Shown here in pieces: positions 18,433 to 26,662 of a DNA stretch of 64,000 nt. The DNA is from SB21 sp964415295 (GTDB lineage Bacteria; CLD3; SB21). The translations under genes were made by a program, and so were the position numbers. The DNA lies in contig CAYPYN010000001.1 in assembly GCA_964415295.1 (NCBI GenBank), forward strand, positions 372,001-436,000, given 5' to 3'. The stretch's first letter is position 1. Each line of letters starts with the position of its first letter. The notes beneath the pieces were generated by a model. That model was not told the DNA's origin. It did no database searches and was given only the letters and a program-made list of their open reading frames with translations.

Positions 18433-18777
18433 ATGTCCGATTGTATTTTTTGTAAAATTGCAAAAAAAGAGATCCCCGCCGGACTCGTATACGAGGACGA
18501 CGATGTGGTTGCTTTCAAAGACCTGCACCCCAAGGCGCCAACACATATTCTTTTGATCCCTAAGCGACATATTGAAAAACTTTCGGAATTAAGTCCCGAC
18601 GACGAAGATCTGGGTGGCCATATGCTTCTGGCCATTTCGAAGATCGCCGAAAAGGAAGGTATCAAAGAGAACGGATTTCGTGTCGTTGTCAATAACGGGA
18701 AGTTCGCCGGCCAGGAGGTCTTTCATTTGCACTTCCATATCCTGGGTGGAAAACCGATGAATTGGAATCCGGCATAG
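18433..18777 (+). CDS. HIT-family nucleotide-binding hydrolase (HinT-like)
   Basis: 114 residues. CIFCKI at the N-terminus (Cys4, Cys7), THILLIPKRHI in the middle and the histidine triad His98-x-His100-x-His102 in FHLHFHILGG identify a HinT-type purine nucleoside phosphoramidase. GGAGGA at 18421-18426 lies six bases before the ATG at 18433, which decides the start over the upstream in-frame ATT-rich codons. It follows the amidotransferase gene by 14 bp. Confidence 0.95.
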   Translation: MSDCIFCKIAKKEIPAGLVYEDDDVVAFKDLHPKAPTHILLIPKRHIEKLSELSPDDEDLGGHMLLAISKIAEKEGIKENGFRVVVNNGKFAGQEVFHLHFHILGGKPMNWNPA

Positions 18778-18805
18778 AAACATAAACCAAACGTTTCAGG
18801 TAACC

Positions 18806-19426
18806 ATGAACTATTTTCATTATTTCTTAACGGTCATTCTTTGCTCTATTTTATGTGCCTCTTATGTATCGGCACAGCAGCCGCAGGGGGAATTTCATAA
18901 ATATATCGTAAAAAAGACAGATGATGAAAGGCGAAAAACCAAAGGTTCGGAATGGTGGGGCGCCGGCGTGATCGTTTTTTCAAAGGAAGATATTCCGAGG
19001 CTCGGAACCATAAAAGAAGTCACCCCCATGTTAAAGACCGAGTTCGCGGAAGGCGAGTCATTCGTCGGACGTGTCTATTGCGGGAAACATCTCGGAGGAC
19101 TTGAAGGCGGTATGCCGGAATCCATCCTCTATCGTCTGATAGAAAACGGCAAAGCGGTCTATGAAATTGAATCCAGTGGAGAATATCGGCCGGAAGCTGA
19201 ATGGTCTTCATGGCTGATCGATCTTCCCAGCGATATGGAAAAAGGTTTTGAAAAATTGGAACCGGGCACCCATCAGCTCAGGATCGAAGTGTGGAGCAGC
19301 CGGGAGGTGGAAGTGGTAACGGAATGGAAAGATTCCGAAACGAACAAGACGGTCGGTTTTACCAAGGAAAACCAAAACAGGGGAATATTTCTTGCCTCCG
19401 GCGAACTGACATTCGTCAAACAATGA
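18806..19426 (+). CDS. Secreted protein of unknown function
   Basis: 206 residues with a signal peptide ending near ASYVSAQ. The mature part contains WWGAGVIVFSKEDIP, VGRVYCGKHLGG, EWSSWLIDLPSD and a final ASGELTFVKQ strand, suggesting a beta-rich periplasmic or secreted protein. No family recognised. It lies between hinT-like and lipA genes on one strand with short gaps (28 and 7 bp), so it is probably in the same transcript. Confidence 0.75.
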   Translation: MNYFHYFLTVILCSILCASYVSAQQPQGEFHKYIVKKTDDERRKTKGSEWWGAGVIVFSKEDIPRLGTIKEVTPMLKTEFAEGESFVGRVYCGKHLGGLEGGMPESILYRLIENGKAVYEIESSGEYRPEAEWSSWLIDLPSDMEKGFEKLEPGTHQLRIEVWSSREVEVVTEWKDSETNKTVGFTKENQNRGIFLASGELTFVKQ

Positions 19427-19433
19427 AAGAATT

Positions 19434-20387
19434 ATGAAACGTAATTATCCCATGACGCCCGTTCAGGTTGAATTCATCAAGAACAAGACCGAGGAACATG
19501 CGGCAAAAGAAACCGCCAAGCGGCCGGAATGGCTCAAGGTGAAGATCCCTTTAGGGGAGAAATTTGCCGAGGTCAAAACGCTGGTGGGCAACCAAAAACT
19601 CCATACGGTTTGTGAAGAGGCGCGATGCCCGAATATTTCCGAGTGTTGGAACCGAGGAACGGCCACCTTTATGATCCTCGGCGATGTTTGTACCCGCAGC
19701 TGCGGATTCTGCGCCGTCAAGACCGGCAAGCCGACCTGGTTGGACAAAGATGAACCTAAACGCGTGGCGGATTCCGTCAGGCAGATGAATTTGCGCCATG
19801 CCGTGATCACCTCGGTTAATCGCGACGAATTGCCCGACGGCGGTTCATTGATATTTGCAGAGACCATCCTGGAGATACGAAAAGCATTGCCAACCTGCCG
19901 CATCGAAGTACTGATCCCGGACTTTAAGGGCAGTGAAGAAAACCTGCTCAACGTGGTGCGCGCCAGACCGGATATTCTCAATCATAATACGGAGACCGTT
20001 CCCCGCCTCTACCAGGTGGTTCGCCCGCAGGCCAACTACCGCCAAAGCCTCGAGGTGCTTGAGCGTTCCAAGAAATCGGGCATGCTTACCAAAAGCGGGC
20101 TGATGGTCGGCCTGGGTGAAACCAACGAGGAAGTTCTGGACGTCATGAAAGATATGCGAGCCGTCGATCTCGACATACTCACGATCGGACAATACTTACA
20201 ACCAACCAAAGAACACATCCCTGTGGATCGTTTCGTTCATCCGGACGAATTCAGAATGTTCCGCGACAGAGGCTTGGAGATGGGCTTCAAGGTAGTGGAA
20301 TCGGGTCCGTTGGTCCGGAGTTCTTATCATGCGGACGAACAGTCGGAGGGAGCGATTAATTTTGTTCATATTAAAACAACCCCATAA
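19434..20387 (+). CDS. lipA: Lipoyl synthase
   Basis: 317 residues, radical SAM enzyme that inserts two sulfurs into protein-bound octanoate to make lipoyl groups. The auxiliary [4Fe-4S] cluster ligands Cys60, Cys65 and Cys71 (CEEARCPNISEC), the radical SAM ligands Cys86, Cys90 and Cys93 (CTRSCGFC), and the C-terminal RSSY motif are all present. No lipB lies beside it. The start ATG at 19434 is seven bases after the preceding stop. Confidence 0.98.
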   Translation: MKRNYPMTPVQVEFIKNKTEEHAAKETAKRPEWLKVKIPLGEKFAEVKTLVGNQKLHTVCEEARCPNISECWNRGTATFMILGDVCTRSCGFCAVKTGKPTWLDKDEPKRVADSVRQMNLRHAVITSVNRDELPDGGSLIFAETILEIRKALPTCRIEVLIPDFKGSEENLLNVVRARPDILNHNTETVPRLYQVVRPQANYRQSLEVLERSKKSGMLTKSGLMVGLGETNEEVLDVMKDMRAVDLDILTIGQYLQPTKEHIPVDRFVHPDEFRMFRDRGLEMGFKVVESGPLVRSSYHADEQSEGAINFVHIKTTP

Positions 20388-20399
20388 CAAAGGATTCCA

Positions 20400-22106
20400 T
20401 TGAGCCTATTCAAAGATTATAAAATCGATCACGACATTTTGAAAGCGATCGAGGACATGGGTTTTACTGAGCCTTCGGAAATACAGGCGCAGGCGCTCCC
20501 TATTCTCCTCGATTATCATGGCGATTTTGTCGGACAAGCCCAGACCGGTACCGGTAAGACCGCCGCTTTCGGGATTCCTCTCATTCAGAAAATCGAGAAA
20601 AACGCCGAAGGCGTTCAGGCTATTATCCTTGCGCCGACACGCGAATTAGCCGTCCAAATATCCGAGGAACTGAAAAAGATTTCTAAATACAAAAGGCTGA
20701 AGATCCTGCCGGTCTACGGAGGTCAGGATATCGGCGTACAATTGCGCGCTTTAAAACAAGGCGTTCATATCGTCGTCGGTACACCGGGACGTATCGTCGA
20801 TCATCTGCACCGAGGTTCGCTGAATCTCTCCAAGATCCGCAATTTCGTACTGGACGAAGCGGACGAGATGCTTGATATGGGTTTTCTTGAGGAGATCGAG
20901 GAGATCTTATCCAATGTCGGCCCTCAGCGTTCCATCTGGCTTTTCTCTGCCACACTAAGCAATGATATCCGGCGCATTGCAAACCGATTCATGAGCGAAC
21001 CCGAAGAGATCAGGGTTCAGCACAAAACGGCCACCACGGCCAATACGGAAGAATTGTATTACACGGTCAAAGAATACAACAAATTCGAGGCTCTCTGCCG
21101 CCTGATCGATCACGCGCCGGGCATGTACGCAATCGTATTTTGCCAGACCAAGACACAGACGGCGGAAGTGGCTGAGAAATTAGTGCTTAAAGGATTCAAG
21201 GCCGAAGCGCTTCACGGCGACATGAGCCAGGCTCAGAGGGAACACGTGATGCGGAAATTCAAGAAGAAAGGACTTCATTTGCTGGTGGCCACCGATGTGG
21301 CCGCGCGCGGCATCGACGTCAACGATCTGACCCACGTCATCAATTATTCTTTACCTCAGGAGTCGGATAGCTATATACACCGTATCGGCCGTACCGGTCG
21401 CGCCGGAAAAACGGGTATCGCTATAACACTGATTACGCCGGAGGAACAATACAAACTGCGGCGGCTCGAAGGCAACACAAGAAAAAAGATTACGAAATCG
21501 CGCATTCCTGGCCTGGAAGAAATCATGGAGTCCTATATTGACCGCACCATCGGTGAATTTGAAACGGCCATCCAAAATCCGAACGGTTTTGACCGCTATT
21601 TTTCAAGGTGGCAACCGCTGGTGAAAAAATACAGCGCCGAAGAGATAACCAAAGGCTTTGTCACGCTGCTGTGCCGTGAGATCCTTGAGAAATATGAAGA
21701 CGATAAGGAACTCAATGCACCGGACAATTTCGGCCAACGGAGCGGTTTCAGAGAAAAACGGGGCTTCTCGGAAAATATGGTGGAGCTTTCCATCAATTTG
21801 GGTCAGAGGGACAATCTTCAGACCGGAACTCTGATCGGAAAGATCTGCAACCTGGCCGGCGTGGACGGAAGGCAAATCGGCAAAGTTTTCATCCAGGATA
21901 ACCATACGCAATTCAAGGTTGATTCGGAAGTGGCCGATGCGGTCGTCAGAAAATTAACGGGAATCAAACTGTCCGGTAAGACCGTGATCGTAGAACATGC
22001 CGATGCAAAATTCAGAAACCTCAAGAAGGTTATGGACAAGAGATTTTCAGGCAAAGGCGAGCCGCATAGCCCGTTTGACAAGCGAAAGAAATATTCTAAG
22101 AGCTAA
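20400..22106 (+). CDS. DEAD-box ATP-dependent RNA helicase (DeaD/CsdA type)
   Basis: 568 residues. RecA-like core with Q-motif region, Walker A AQTGTGKT (Lys53), PTRELA, DEAD at 152-155, SAT at 183-185 and HRIGRTGRAG near 330. After a linker, a C-terminal domain from about 462 (MVELSINLGQRDNL to IVEHAD) has the RRM-like fold of the DbpA/DeaD family, which directs the enzyme to rRNA or structured RNA. Start is TTG at 20400 with AAAGGA just upstream; no ATG fits the N-terminus. It follows lipA by 12 bp. Confidence 0.95.
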   Translation: MSLFKDYKIDHDILKAIEDMGFTEPSEIQAQALPILLDYHGDFVGQAQTGTGKTAAFGIPLIQKIEKNAEGVQAIILAPTRELAVQISEELKKISKYKRLKILPVYGGQDIGVQLRALKQGVHIVVGTPGRIVDHLHRGSLNLSKIRNFVLDEADEMLDMGFLEEIEEILSNVGPQRSIWLFSATLSNDIRRIANRFMSEPEEIRVQHKTATTANTEELYYTVKEYNKFEALCRLIDHAPGMYAIVFCQTKTQTAEVAEKLVLKGFKAEALHGDMSQAQREHVMRKFKKKGLHLLVATDVAARGIDVNDLTHVINYSLPQESDSYIHRIGRTGRAGKTGIAITLITPEEQYKLRRLEGNTRKKITKSRIPGLEEIMESYIDRTIGEFETAIQNPNGFDRYFSRWQPLVKKYSAEEITKGFVTLLCREILEKYEDDKELNAPDNFGQRSGFREKRGFSENMVELSINLGQRDNLQTGTLIGKICNLAGVDGRQIGKVFIQDNHTQFKVDSEVADAVVRKLTGIKLSGKTVIVEHADAKFRNLKKVMDKRFSGKGEPHSPFDKRKKYSKS

Positions 22107-22157
22107 TTATTCTCTGGAAGTCACCAACCATTATCAAGTAAAGCAGGAGGAGTGAGT

Positions 22158-22667
22158 ATGAAACGTCTCATGTTATTTCTTGCCGCGCTGTTTTTGACCG
22201 TTTCGACACGGGCCATGGCATCCAATCCGGACGATATTGTCGGAAAATGGATGTACTTCAATGAAAAGGGGGAACAGGTTAATATCGAGGTGTACAAACA
22301 AGGCGATCGGTATTACGGAAAGATCATCTGGCTACAAGTGCCGAATTACGATCAGCCATATCTGGATGAAAACGATCACCCGGAAAAAGAGTTCTCCAAT
22401 GTCAAGCTCGGAGCTCCTAAAGTGGATTATAAGAATCCCGATCCGGCCCGGCGAAACGACCCGATCATTGGTCTGGTCATCTTACAGGGGGTCAAGTTCG
22501 ATGCCGAAGAGGATGAGTGGAACGACGGATTCGTCTACAAAGCCGATGAAGGCAAGACATACACTTGTTTTGTCAAGCTGGAAGAACCGGACAAGCTCAA
22601 ACTGAAAGGCTATATTCTCGGCATGCCGTGGTTGGGCAAGACACGTTATTGGACAAGGATCAAGTAG
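22158..22667 (+). CDS. DUF2147 secreted protein, copy 1
   Basis: 169 residues with a signal peptide (ending near AMAS) and a DUF2147 domain: DDIVGKW, a lipocalin-like series of strands, GKIIWLQVP, NDPIIGLVIL and WNDGFVY, ending in TRYWTR. Members are periplasmic, of unknown function. AGGAGG at 22145-22150 supports ATG at 22158; the in-frame GTG at 22152 is too close to it. A paralogue follows directly after a hairpin. Confidence 0.88.
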   Translation: MKRLMLFLAALFLTVSTRAMASNPDDIVGKWMYFNEKGEQVNIEVYKQGDRYYGKIIWLQVPNYDQPYLDENDHPEKEFSNVKLGAPKVDYKNPDPARRNDPIIGLVILQGVKFDAEEDEWNDGFVYKADEGKTYTCFVKLEEPDKLKLKGYILGMPWLGKTRYWTRIK

Positions 22668-22675
22668 ATTTTACC

Positions 22676-22738
22676 AATGCCACGAAAACGCCAGGACCCG
22701 ATTTTCTATTCTTGACGTATTCGTGGCATTAATTTTTT
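22676..22738. terminator. Long-loop hairpin with T-run between the two DUF2147 genes
   Basis: Perfect 11-bp arms AATGCCACGAA (22676-22686) and TTCGTGGCATT (22720-22730) enclose 33 nt and are followed by AATTTTTTT. It probably works as an intrinsic terminator or attenuator between the paralogues, though the loop is long. Confidence 0.6.
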
Positions 22739-22748
22739 TAAAAACCTT

Positions 22749-23234
22749 ATGATACGATTTTTGTTAGGGTTTCTGCTATTACTAAACCCATCTTTTTTGC
22801 TGAATGCCGGTAATCCCGACGACCTTTTGGGTATCTGGCTCAACCAGGAAGGCACAGCCAGAATCGAGATCTATAAATTAAACGACAAGTATTTCGGAAA
22901 GATCGTTTGGCTGAAAGACCCGGTCTACACGGAGCAAGATATGGCAATCAACGCGGGTAATCCAAAAGTCAAACTGGGCGCCGCACGTGTGGACTGGAAG
23001 AACCCGGACACGGCCAAACAAAACGATCCGATCATGGGGCTTGTGGTTCTGCGCGGATTTGTCTACGATTCAAGCGACGATGAGTGGAACGAAGGTATGA
23101 TCTACGATCCCAAGAAAGGTTCCGATTACAAATGTTTCATCAAATTGGTCGGACCGGATAAGATCAAACTGCGCGGGTACACGGCGATCGCTTTGATCGG
23201 CCGAACGTCCTATTGGACGCGCGTCAAGGGATAG
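22749..23234 (+). CDS. DUF2147 secreted protein, copy 2
   Basis: 161 residues, signal peptide ending near LLNAG, then a DUF2147 domain parallel to the upstream copy: DDLLGIWL, YFGKIVWLKDP, NDPIMGLVVLRGF, WNEGMIYDP, KIKLRGY, and SYWTRVKG. The two are clearly paralogous but well diverged, so the duplication is old. Convergent with the lipoprotein gene, three bases apart. Confidence 0.88.
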   Translation: MIRFLLGFLLLLNPSFLLNAGNPDDLLGIWLNQEGTARIEIYKLNDKYFGKIVWLKDPVYTEQDMAINAGNPKVKLGAARVDWKNPDTAKQNDPIMGLVVLRGFVYDSSDDEWNEGMIYDPKKGSDYKCFIKLVGPDKIKLRGYTAIALIGRTSYWTRVKG

Positions 23235-23237
23235 CGG

Positions 23238-24179
23238 TCAGTAGGTCAGGCCGAGCTGCATACGGTAAACCGAATCGGCGGCGGCATTCTTATTCCAGTA
23301 ATCCAGAAAAATCGAATTCTTTCTAACAGCTTTGGTGGTCAGAACTTTGGCTTTTTCACCGAAACCATCTTTATAAGTTTCCTCCCACGATAAGATTTCA
23401 TGCGGAAATAGACGGCCGAATTGGATCGCCAGTTTGCGCTCTGATTCAGGATAGATCAATTGATAACGTACCGTATCGCCGTTCGTAACGACGGTGGCTT
23501 GTGCCGGCTCGGCTGATAATTTTCTATGCCTCAATCTTGCGGTAAGACTGCCTGGAACCATCCGGATATCGCCTTGGGGCAATTGGTCGGGCGCGATGCG
23601 TATACGGGTCCACATCTCATCCTCCAGAAAGACCTTCTCGACTGAAAAGGAGTCATCCCCTTCTTTTTCAAAGTAAGAAAAGCTTCGAACGTCGTAGTAC
23701 TTTTCTCTGTTGTTGATCTGAGTAAAAACCTGTCCGCACCATTCCAGCACGGTGGCGTTGACTTTTAGGGCGTGCGGAAAGTTTTTCAGATCAATCGGTG
23801 AAAAGATGCTGGCCATCATCGTGTAGGGATAAATACCGGTGTGGAACATTTTGGTCAGGTTGAGCTTTAGGATCGGCGTTGCGCCGGTTTTCCCTTTGGA
23901 GTAGTCTTCCAATTTAACTTGTTGTGACGTAAGAAAATCTTCCGTCACATAAACCAATACGGCTTCTCCGGACCGCATTTCTCCATAACGCGCCTGCTGA
24001 AGTTCAAACCGGCTGATTTCGGCTTTACCCTGATACCAGTACTCGGAAAAAGATTTTGGAAGTACCGGATTGTCTGCCTCTTTGGGTTTGCTTTCAGTTT
24101 GTGTGCATGAGATTACGGCTAAGCATGCGGCGGAAAACACTATTTTTTGAAACAGGTATCGTGTTAAGTGAGTTTTCAT
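23238..24179 (-). CDS. Conserved lipoprotein, MarR-linked (family sometimes mislabelled Maf)
   Basis: 313 residues. Signal peptide with lipobox VISC, lipidated at Cys25. The mature part contains YWYQGKAEISRFELQQARYGE, VLVYVTEDF and FHTGIYPYTMMASIFSPI, segments I associate with a Bacteroidota lipoprotein family that public annotations often call septum formation inhibitor Maf, although nothing here resembles the Maf nucleotide pyrophosphatase. Function unknown. Its ATG overlaps the marR stop by four bases (ATGA), so the two are translated together. Confidence 0.78.
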   Translation of the reverse strand: MKTHLTRYLFQKIVFSAACLAVISCTQTESKPKEADNPVLPKSFSEYWYQGKAEISRFELQQARYGEMRSGEAVLVYVTEDFLTSQQVKLEDYSKGKTGATPILKLNLTKMFHTGIYPYTMMASIFSPIDLKNFPHALKVNATVLEWCGQVFTQINNREKYYDVRSFSYFEKEGDDSFSVEKVFLEDEMWTRIRIAPDQLPQGDIRMVPGSLTARLRHRKLSAEPAQATVVTNGDTVRYQLIYPESERKLAIQFGRLFPHEILSWEETYKDGFGEKAKVLTTKAVRKNSIFLDYWNKNAAADSVYRMQLGLTY

Positions 24180-24628
24180 CTGATCTTATCCAATAATTGA
24201 TTCAGCATTTGTGCTTCTGTAATAGAAAGGTTGGATACCAACGCATCGAACCGGCCGGTCATGCCATCGATCTGTTGTAATAAATTCAGCCCTTCTTCGG
24301 TAATGATCACGTCCACTTGCCGGCGATCGCTGGGACAAGTCGTACGATTGAGCAATTTCTTTTTGAGCAAACGGTCGACCAGACGCGAAACGTCGGAATT
24401 CTGTTCAACCATACGTTCCTTGATCAATTGGATAGAGGCGGCATTCGGATACTGGCCACGAAGGATGCTGAGAATATTGTATTGTTGGAACGAAACGCCG
24501 TAAGGTTTCAGCAGTTTCTGGACTTCATTGTAGATGTTATTGAATTGATAGTATAAGTTGGCGAGCAGACGGTGGTATTCGTTGCGGAATTTGGATTGTT
24601 TTATTCTATCTTCAATAGGCATAATCAA
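24176..24628 (-). CDS. MarR-family transcriptional regulator
   Basis: 150 residues with the MarR winged helix: YGVSFQQYNILSILRGQYP, SIQLIKERMVEQNSDVSRLVDRLLKKKLLNR (recognition helix) and the wing CPSDRRQVDVIITEEG, flanked by dimerisation helices. It is followed by a lipoprotein gene with four-base overlap and lies downstream of yceI. The 20-bp palindrome upstream of yceI is a likely binding site. Confidence 0.92.
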   Translation of the reverse strand: MIMPIEDRIKQSKFRNEYHRLLANLYYQFNNIYNEVQKLLKPYGVSFQQYNILSILRGQYPNAASIQLIKERMVEQNSDVSRLVDRLLKKKLLNRTTCPSDRRQVDVIITEEGLNLLQQIDGMTGRFDALVSNLSITEAQMLNQLLDKIR

Positions 24629-24666
24629 TAGTAATAAATACGCCGGCGCATTTCAAGCGCTTTTAT

Positions 24667-24722
24667 GGAGCCGCCGGGGATCCGCGGATATACTCCACGT
24701 GATCCCCGGACCAGACGGCTCC
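24667..24722. other. Large interrupted hairpin between yceI and marR
   Basis: GGAGCCG (24667-24673) pairs with CGGCTCC (24716-24722), and CCGGGGATC (24674-24682) with GATCCCCGG (24701-24709), giving 7+9 bp of GC-rich stem with a 6-nt bulge and an 18-nt loop. It lies directly downstream of the marR start on one side and of the yceI stop on the other. No U-run follows on the minus strand, so it is not a standard terminator. Confidence 0.55.
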
Positions 24723-24732
24723 GGAATCTCCG

Positions 24733-25326
24733 TTACGATTGTTTTTTCTTGGTAAACTCGGTATTGATATTGATCTCCACGTCCGGTCCAACTACAAAAC
24801 CGCCGGCTTCGATCGCTTTATTCCAATTCACCCCAAAATCCAACCGGTTGATCGTGCCGGTCACTTTCCACCCGGATCTGATATTACCCCATGGATCCTT
24901 CACTTCGCCTTTGTATTTTGCATCCAGCTCGATCGTCTTCGATACGCCGCGCATGGTGAAGTCGCCGGTGATCTTATAAGTATTGTCGCCCGTCTTTTTG
25001 AAGGACTTGCTTTTGAAAGTGATCTCCGGAAATTTTTCTGCCGCGAAGAAGTCCTCCGACTTGAGATGCGCATCGCGTTTTTCGTTATCCGTGCTGATGC
25101 TAGCTACTTTGATCGTCATTGAAGCCTGTGCATCGGAATAATCCGGTTTGGTATGGCTGATCGATGCGTCAAAATCCGTAAAACTGCCGGTTACTTCGGC
25201 AACAACCATATGGGAAACGGTAAACATGACGTTTGTATGAACTTTGTCAAGTTCCCATGCTGTTTGCGCGAAGGCCGATCCTGCCGTCAGCAGAAGCGCG
25301 ATGATGTAAGCGGTGAGTTTCTTCAT
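24733..25326 (-). CDS. YceI-family periplasmic protein
   Basis: 197 residues with a cleavable signal peptide (AGSAFAQ) and a full YceI lipocalin-like domain: WELDKVHTNVMFTVSHM, VTGSFTDFDASI, KRDAHLKSEDFFAAEKFPEITFKS, GDFTMRGVSKTIELDA and the final INTEF. Family members bind polyisoprenoid or fatty chains in the periplasm. The promoter region carries a perfect palindrome, consistent with control by the neighbouring MarR protein. Confidence 0.95.
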   Translation of the reverse strand: MKKLTAYIIALLLTAGSAFAQTAWELDKVHTNVMFTVSHMVVAEVTGSFTDFDASISHTKPDYSDAQASMTIKVASISTDNEKRDAHLKSEDFFAAEKFPEITFKSKSFKKTGDNTYKITGDFTMRGVSKTIELDAKYKGEVKDPWGNIRSGWKVTGTINRLDFGVNWNKAIEAGGFVVGPDVEININTEFTKKKQS

Positions 25327-25363
25327 GATTCCTCCTGTTTGATAAGGTTGGTCTTGGAAAAGA

Positions 25364-25383
25364 TTAAATGTTTAAACATTTAA
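25364..25383. promoter_or_regulatory. Perfect 20-bp palindrome, candidate MarR operator of yceI
   Basis: TTAAATGTTTAAACATTTAA reads the same on both strands. It lies 38 bp upstream of the yceI start codon, where a repressor would block transcription. Size and symmetry fit MarR-family sites; the match to this MarR is inferred from proximity. Confidence 0.7.
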
Positions 25384-25452
25384 CGTTAAGACACCTAATT
25401 TATTCCCAAACTTGATATTTATATTATAAATAATTAATAAATATATCTTTAT

Positions 25453-25490
25453 AAAACAAAAAAAGCGCCTGCCGTGTTTGGCAGACGCTT
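25453..25490 (-). terminator. Intrinsic terminator of the ECF sigma operon
   Basis: On the minus strand AAGCG-T-CTGCC, a 6-nt loop, GGCAG-G-CGCTT (one internal mismatch) is followed by TTTTTTTGTTTT. It lies 29 bp after the stop of the last operon gene. Confidence 0.85.
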
Positions 25491-25518
25491 GTAGAACGCG
25501 ACTCGTTGACTCCTATAA

Positions 25519-26037
25519 CTAATCACCCAGACCTTCTTCGATAAATGGTGGTGGCTCCACCATATAGCGCTTCATTTTTGGTTTCTTTCGTATATCGATC
25601 ACTTTTTCCCGCATCTTCATTTGAAAGTTCTGTTCAAAAACGATCACGCGCGCAATCTCTGCCGGTGTAAGGCTCTTTCCCATATCCTTGACAAAATTCA
25701 CATGATTCGTCACGATTCTCATATCAACCTCATTGATCAGATCCAACGCCTTAAGAATATTCTTGTCGGGTATTTCTTCTCCGAGAGCCGACATATGAAC
25801 CAGCTTCTTAAAAGCATCTCTTTTCTCACGATGAAGACTGCGCTCCTGTTCAATAAAAGTATCGTAGACCTTCAGGAACGCCTCGTTCTTCTCCTTCGAA
25901 AGATTGAGTTCCTCAAGCAGCTTTTTCTTCCTAAGTTCATCGATCTTTCCTCGAAAGTCCGGTTCTTCCTGAGCCATGAGCGGTTGGAACCCCAGCGCCG
26001 CAAGGATCAATGACACATAAAGTATAGATATCTTCAT
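25519..26037 (-). CDS. Periplasmic helical protein, Spy/CpxP-like, third gene of ECF sigma operon
   Basis: 172 residues. Signal peptide (ISILYVSLILAALGFQPLMAQ), then a charged, helical protein with repeated LTPAEIARVIVFEQNF-like segments, which resembles the LTxxQ pattern of Spy/CpxP/CnrX periplasmic sensors and chaperones. The frame opens at 26076, overlapping the upstream gene, but AAAGGTG precedes the ATG at 26037, which also keeps the signal peptide at the N-terminus. By analogy with CnrX/CpxP it may modulate the anti-sigma factor; this is inference. Confidence 0.72.
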   Translation of the reverse strand: MKISILYVSLILAALGFQPLMAQEEPDFRGKIDELRKKKLLEELNLSKEKNEAFLKVYDTFIEQERSLHREKRDAFKKLVHMSALGEEIPDKNILKALDLINEVDMRIVTNHVNFVKDMGKSLTPAEIARVIVFEQNFQMKMREKVIDIRKKPKMKRYMVEPPPFIEEGLGD

Positions 26038-26053
26038 AACGCACCTTTGGTAT

Positions 26054-26662
26054 TTAAAATGATGTGGTATTTTCAAGCTTATTCAGTAATTCTTTCTGCT
26101 CTTCCCCCGTCAACTCCAGATCATACGGCAAAGGCTCTGTCGGACTGTAGGAACTTTCCCAATCGGCCAGCGCCGCCGCTTCATCATCCGATTCCAGAAG
26201 ATCGCTGATGAGGTCATCGGCGGCGGAAATATTCTCACGGATATACTCATCAACGACTTCAGTCGAATTGATGTTGCTTACCCATGAGTACTGCTCCAAA
26301 AGATAGTCCAGTTTCTTATTGGTGATCAAAATGTCATTCGCAAAGAACAATATGATAGCCGCTAACGCAAACGATGGAGCGGCATGAAATAGCCTTTCAC
26401 GCACCCTTTCAAATCGGCGCGCCCTTTCGTCGATCCGCTCCCGTACTCTCGGGAGGAAGGAAGCCCAATAGCGATCGGGTATATCCTCAAACCTGTTCAA
26501 CATAGGTTTTTGGGCGTTTAATTGTCCCAATACTTCCGACCAGTTCTCGTACTCCTTCTTCCAATTCTCATCGCCTTGTATCAGACCCGCGACTTCCTTG
26601 TGCCGGGCCGGGTCAAGATCCCCCAGAATATAGGCTATGATGATTTCCCGATCCACTTTCAT
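26054..26662 (-). CDS. Putative transmembrane anti-sigma factor
   Basis: 202 residues. A cytoplasmic N-terminal half beginning EIIIAYILGDLDPARHKEVAGLI, as in anti-sigma factors without a zinc-finger, one hydrophobic segment (FALAAIILFFANDIL near residue 100) and an acidic periplasmic half. Four-base overlap (ATGA) with the ECF sigma gene upstream supports the pairing. No HxxxCxxC zinc motif is present. Confidence 0.75.
   Translation of the reverse strand: MKVDREIIIAYILGDLDPARHKEVAGLIQGDENWKKEYENWSEVLGQLNAQKPMLNRFEDIPDRYWASFLPRVRERIDERARRFERVRERLFHAAPSFALAAIILFFANDILITNKKLDYLLEQYSWVSNINSTEVVDEYIRENISAADDLISDLLESDDEAAALADWESSYSPTEPLPYDLELTGEEQKELLNKLENTTSF

Noticed and set aside
23238..24179. 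Maf nucleotide pyrophosphatase name for the lipoprotein
   Set aside because: No Maf motifs are present; the label used for this family in some annotations does not fit the sequence.
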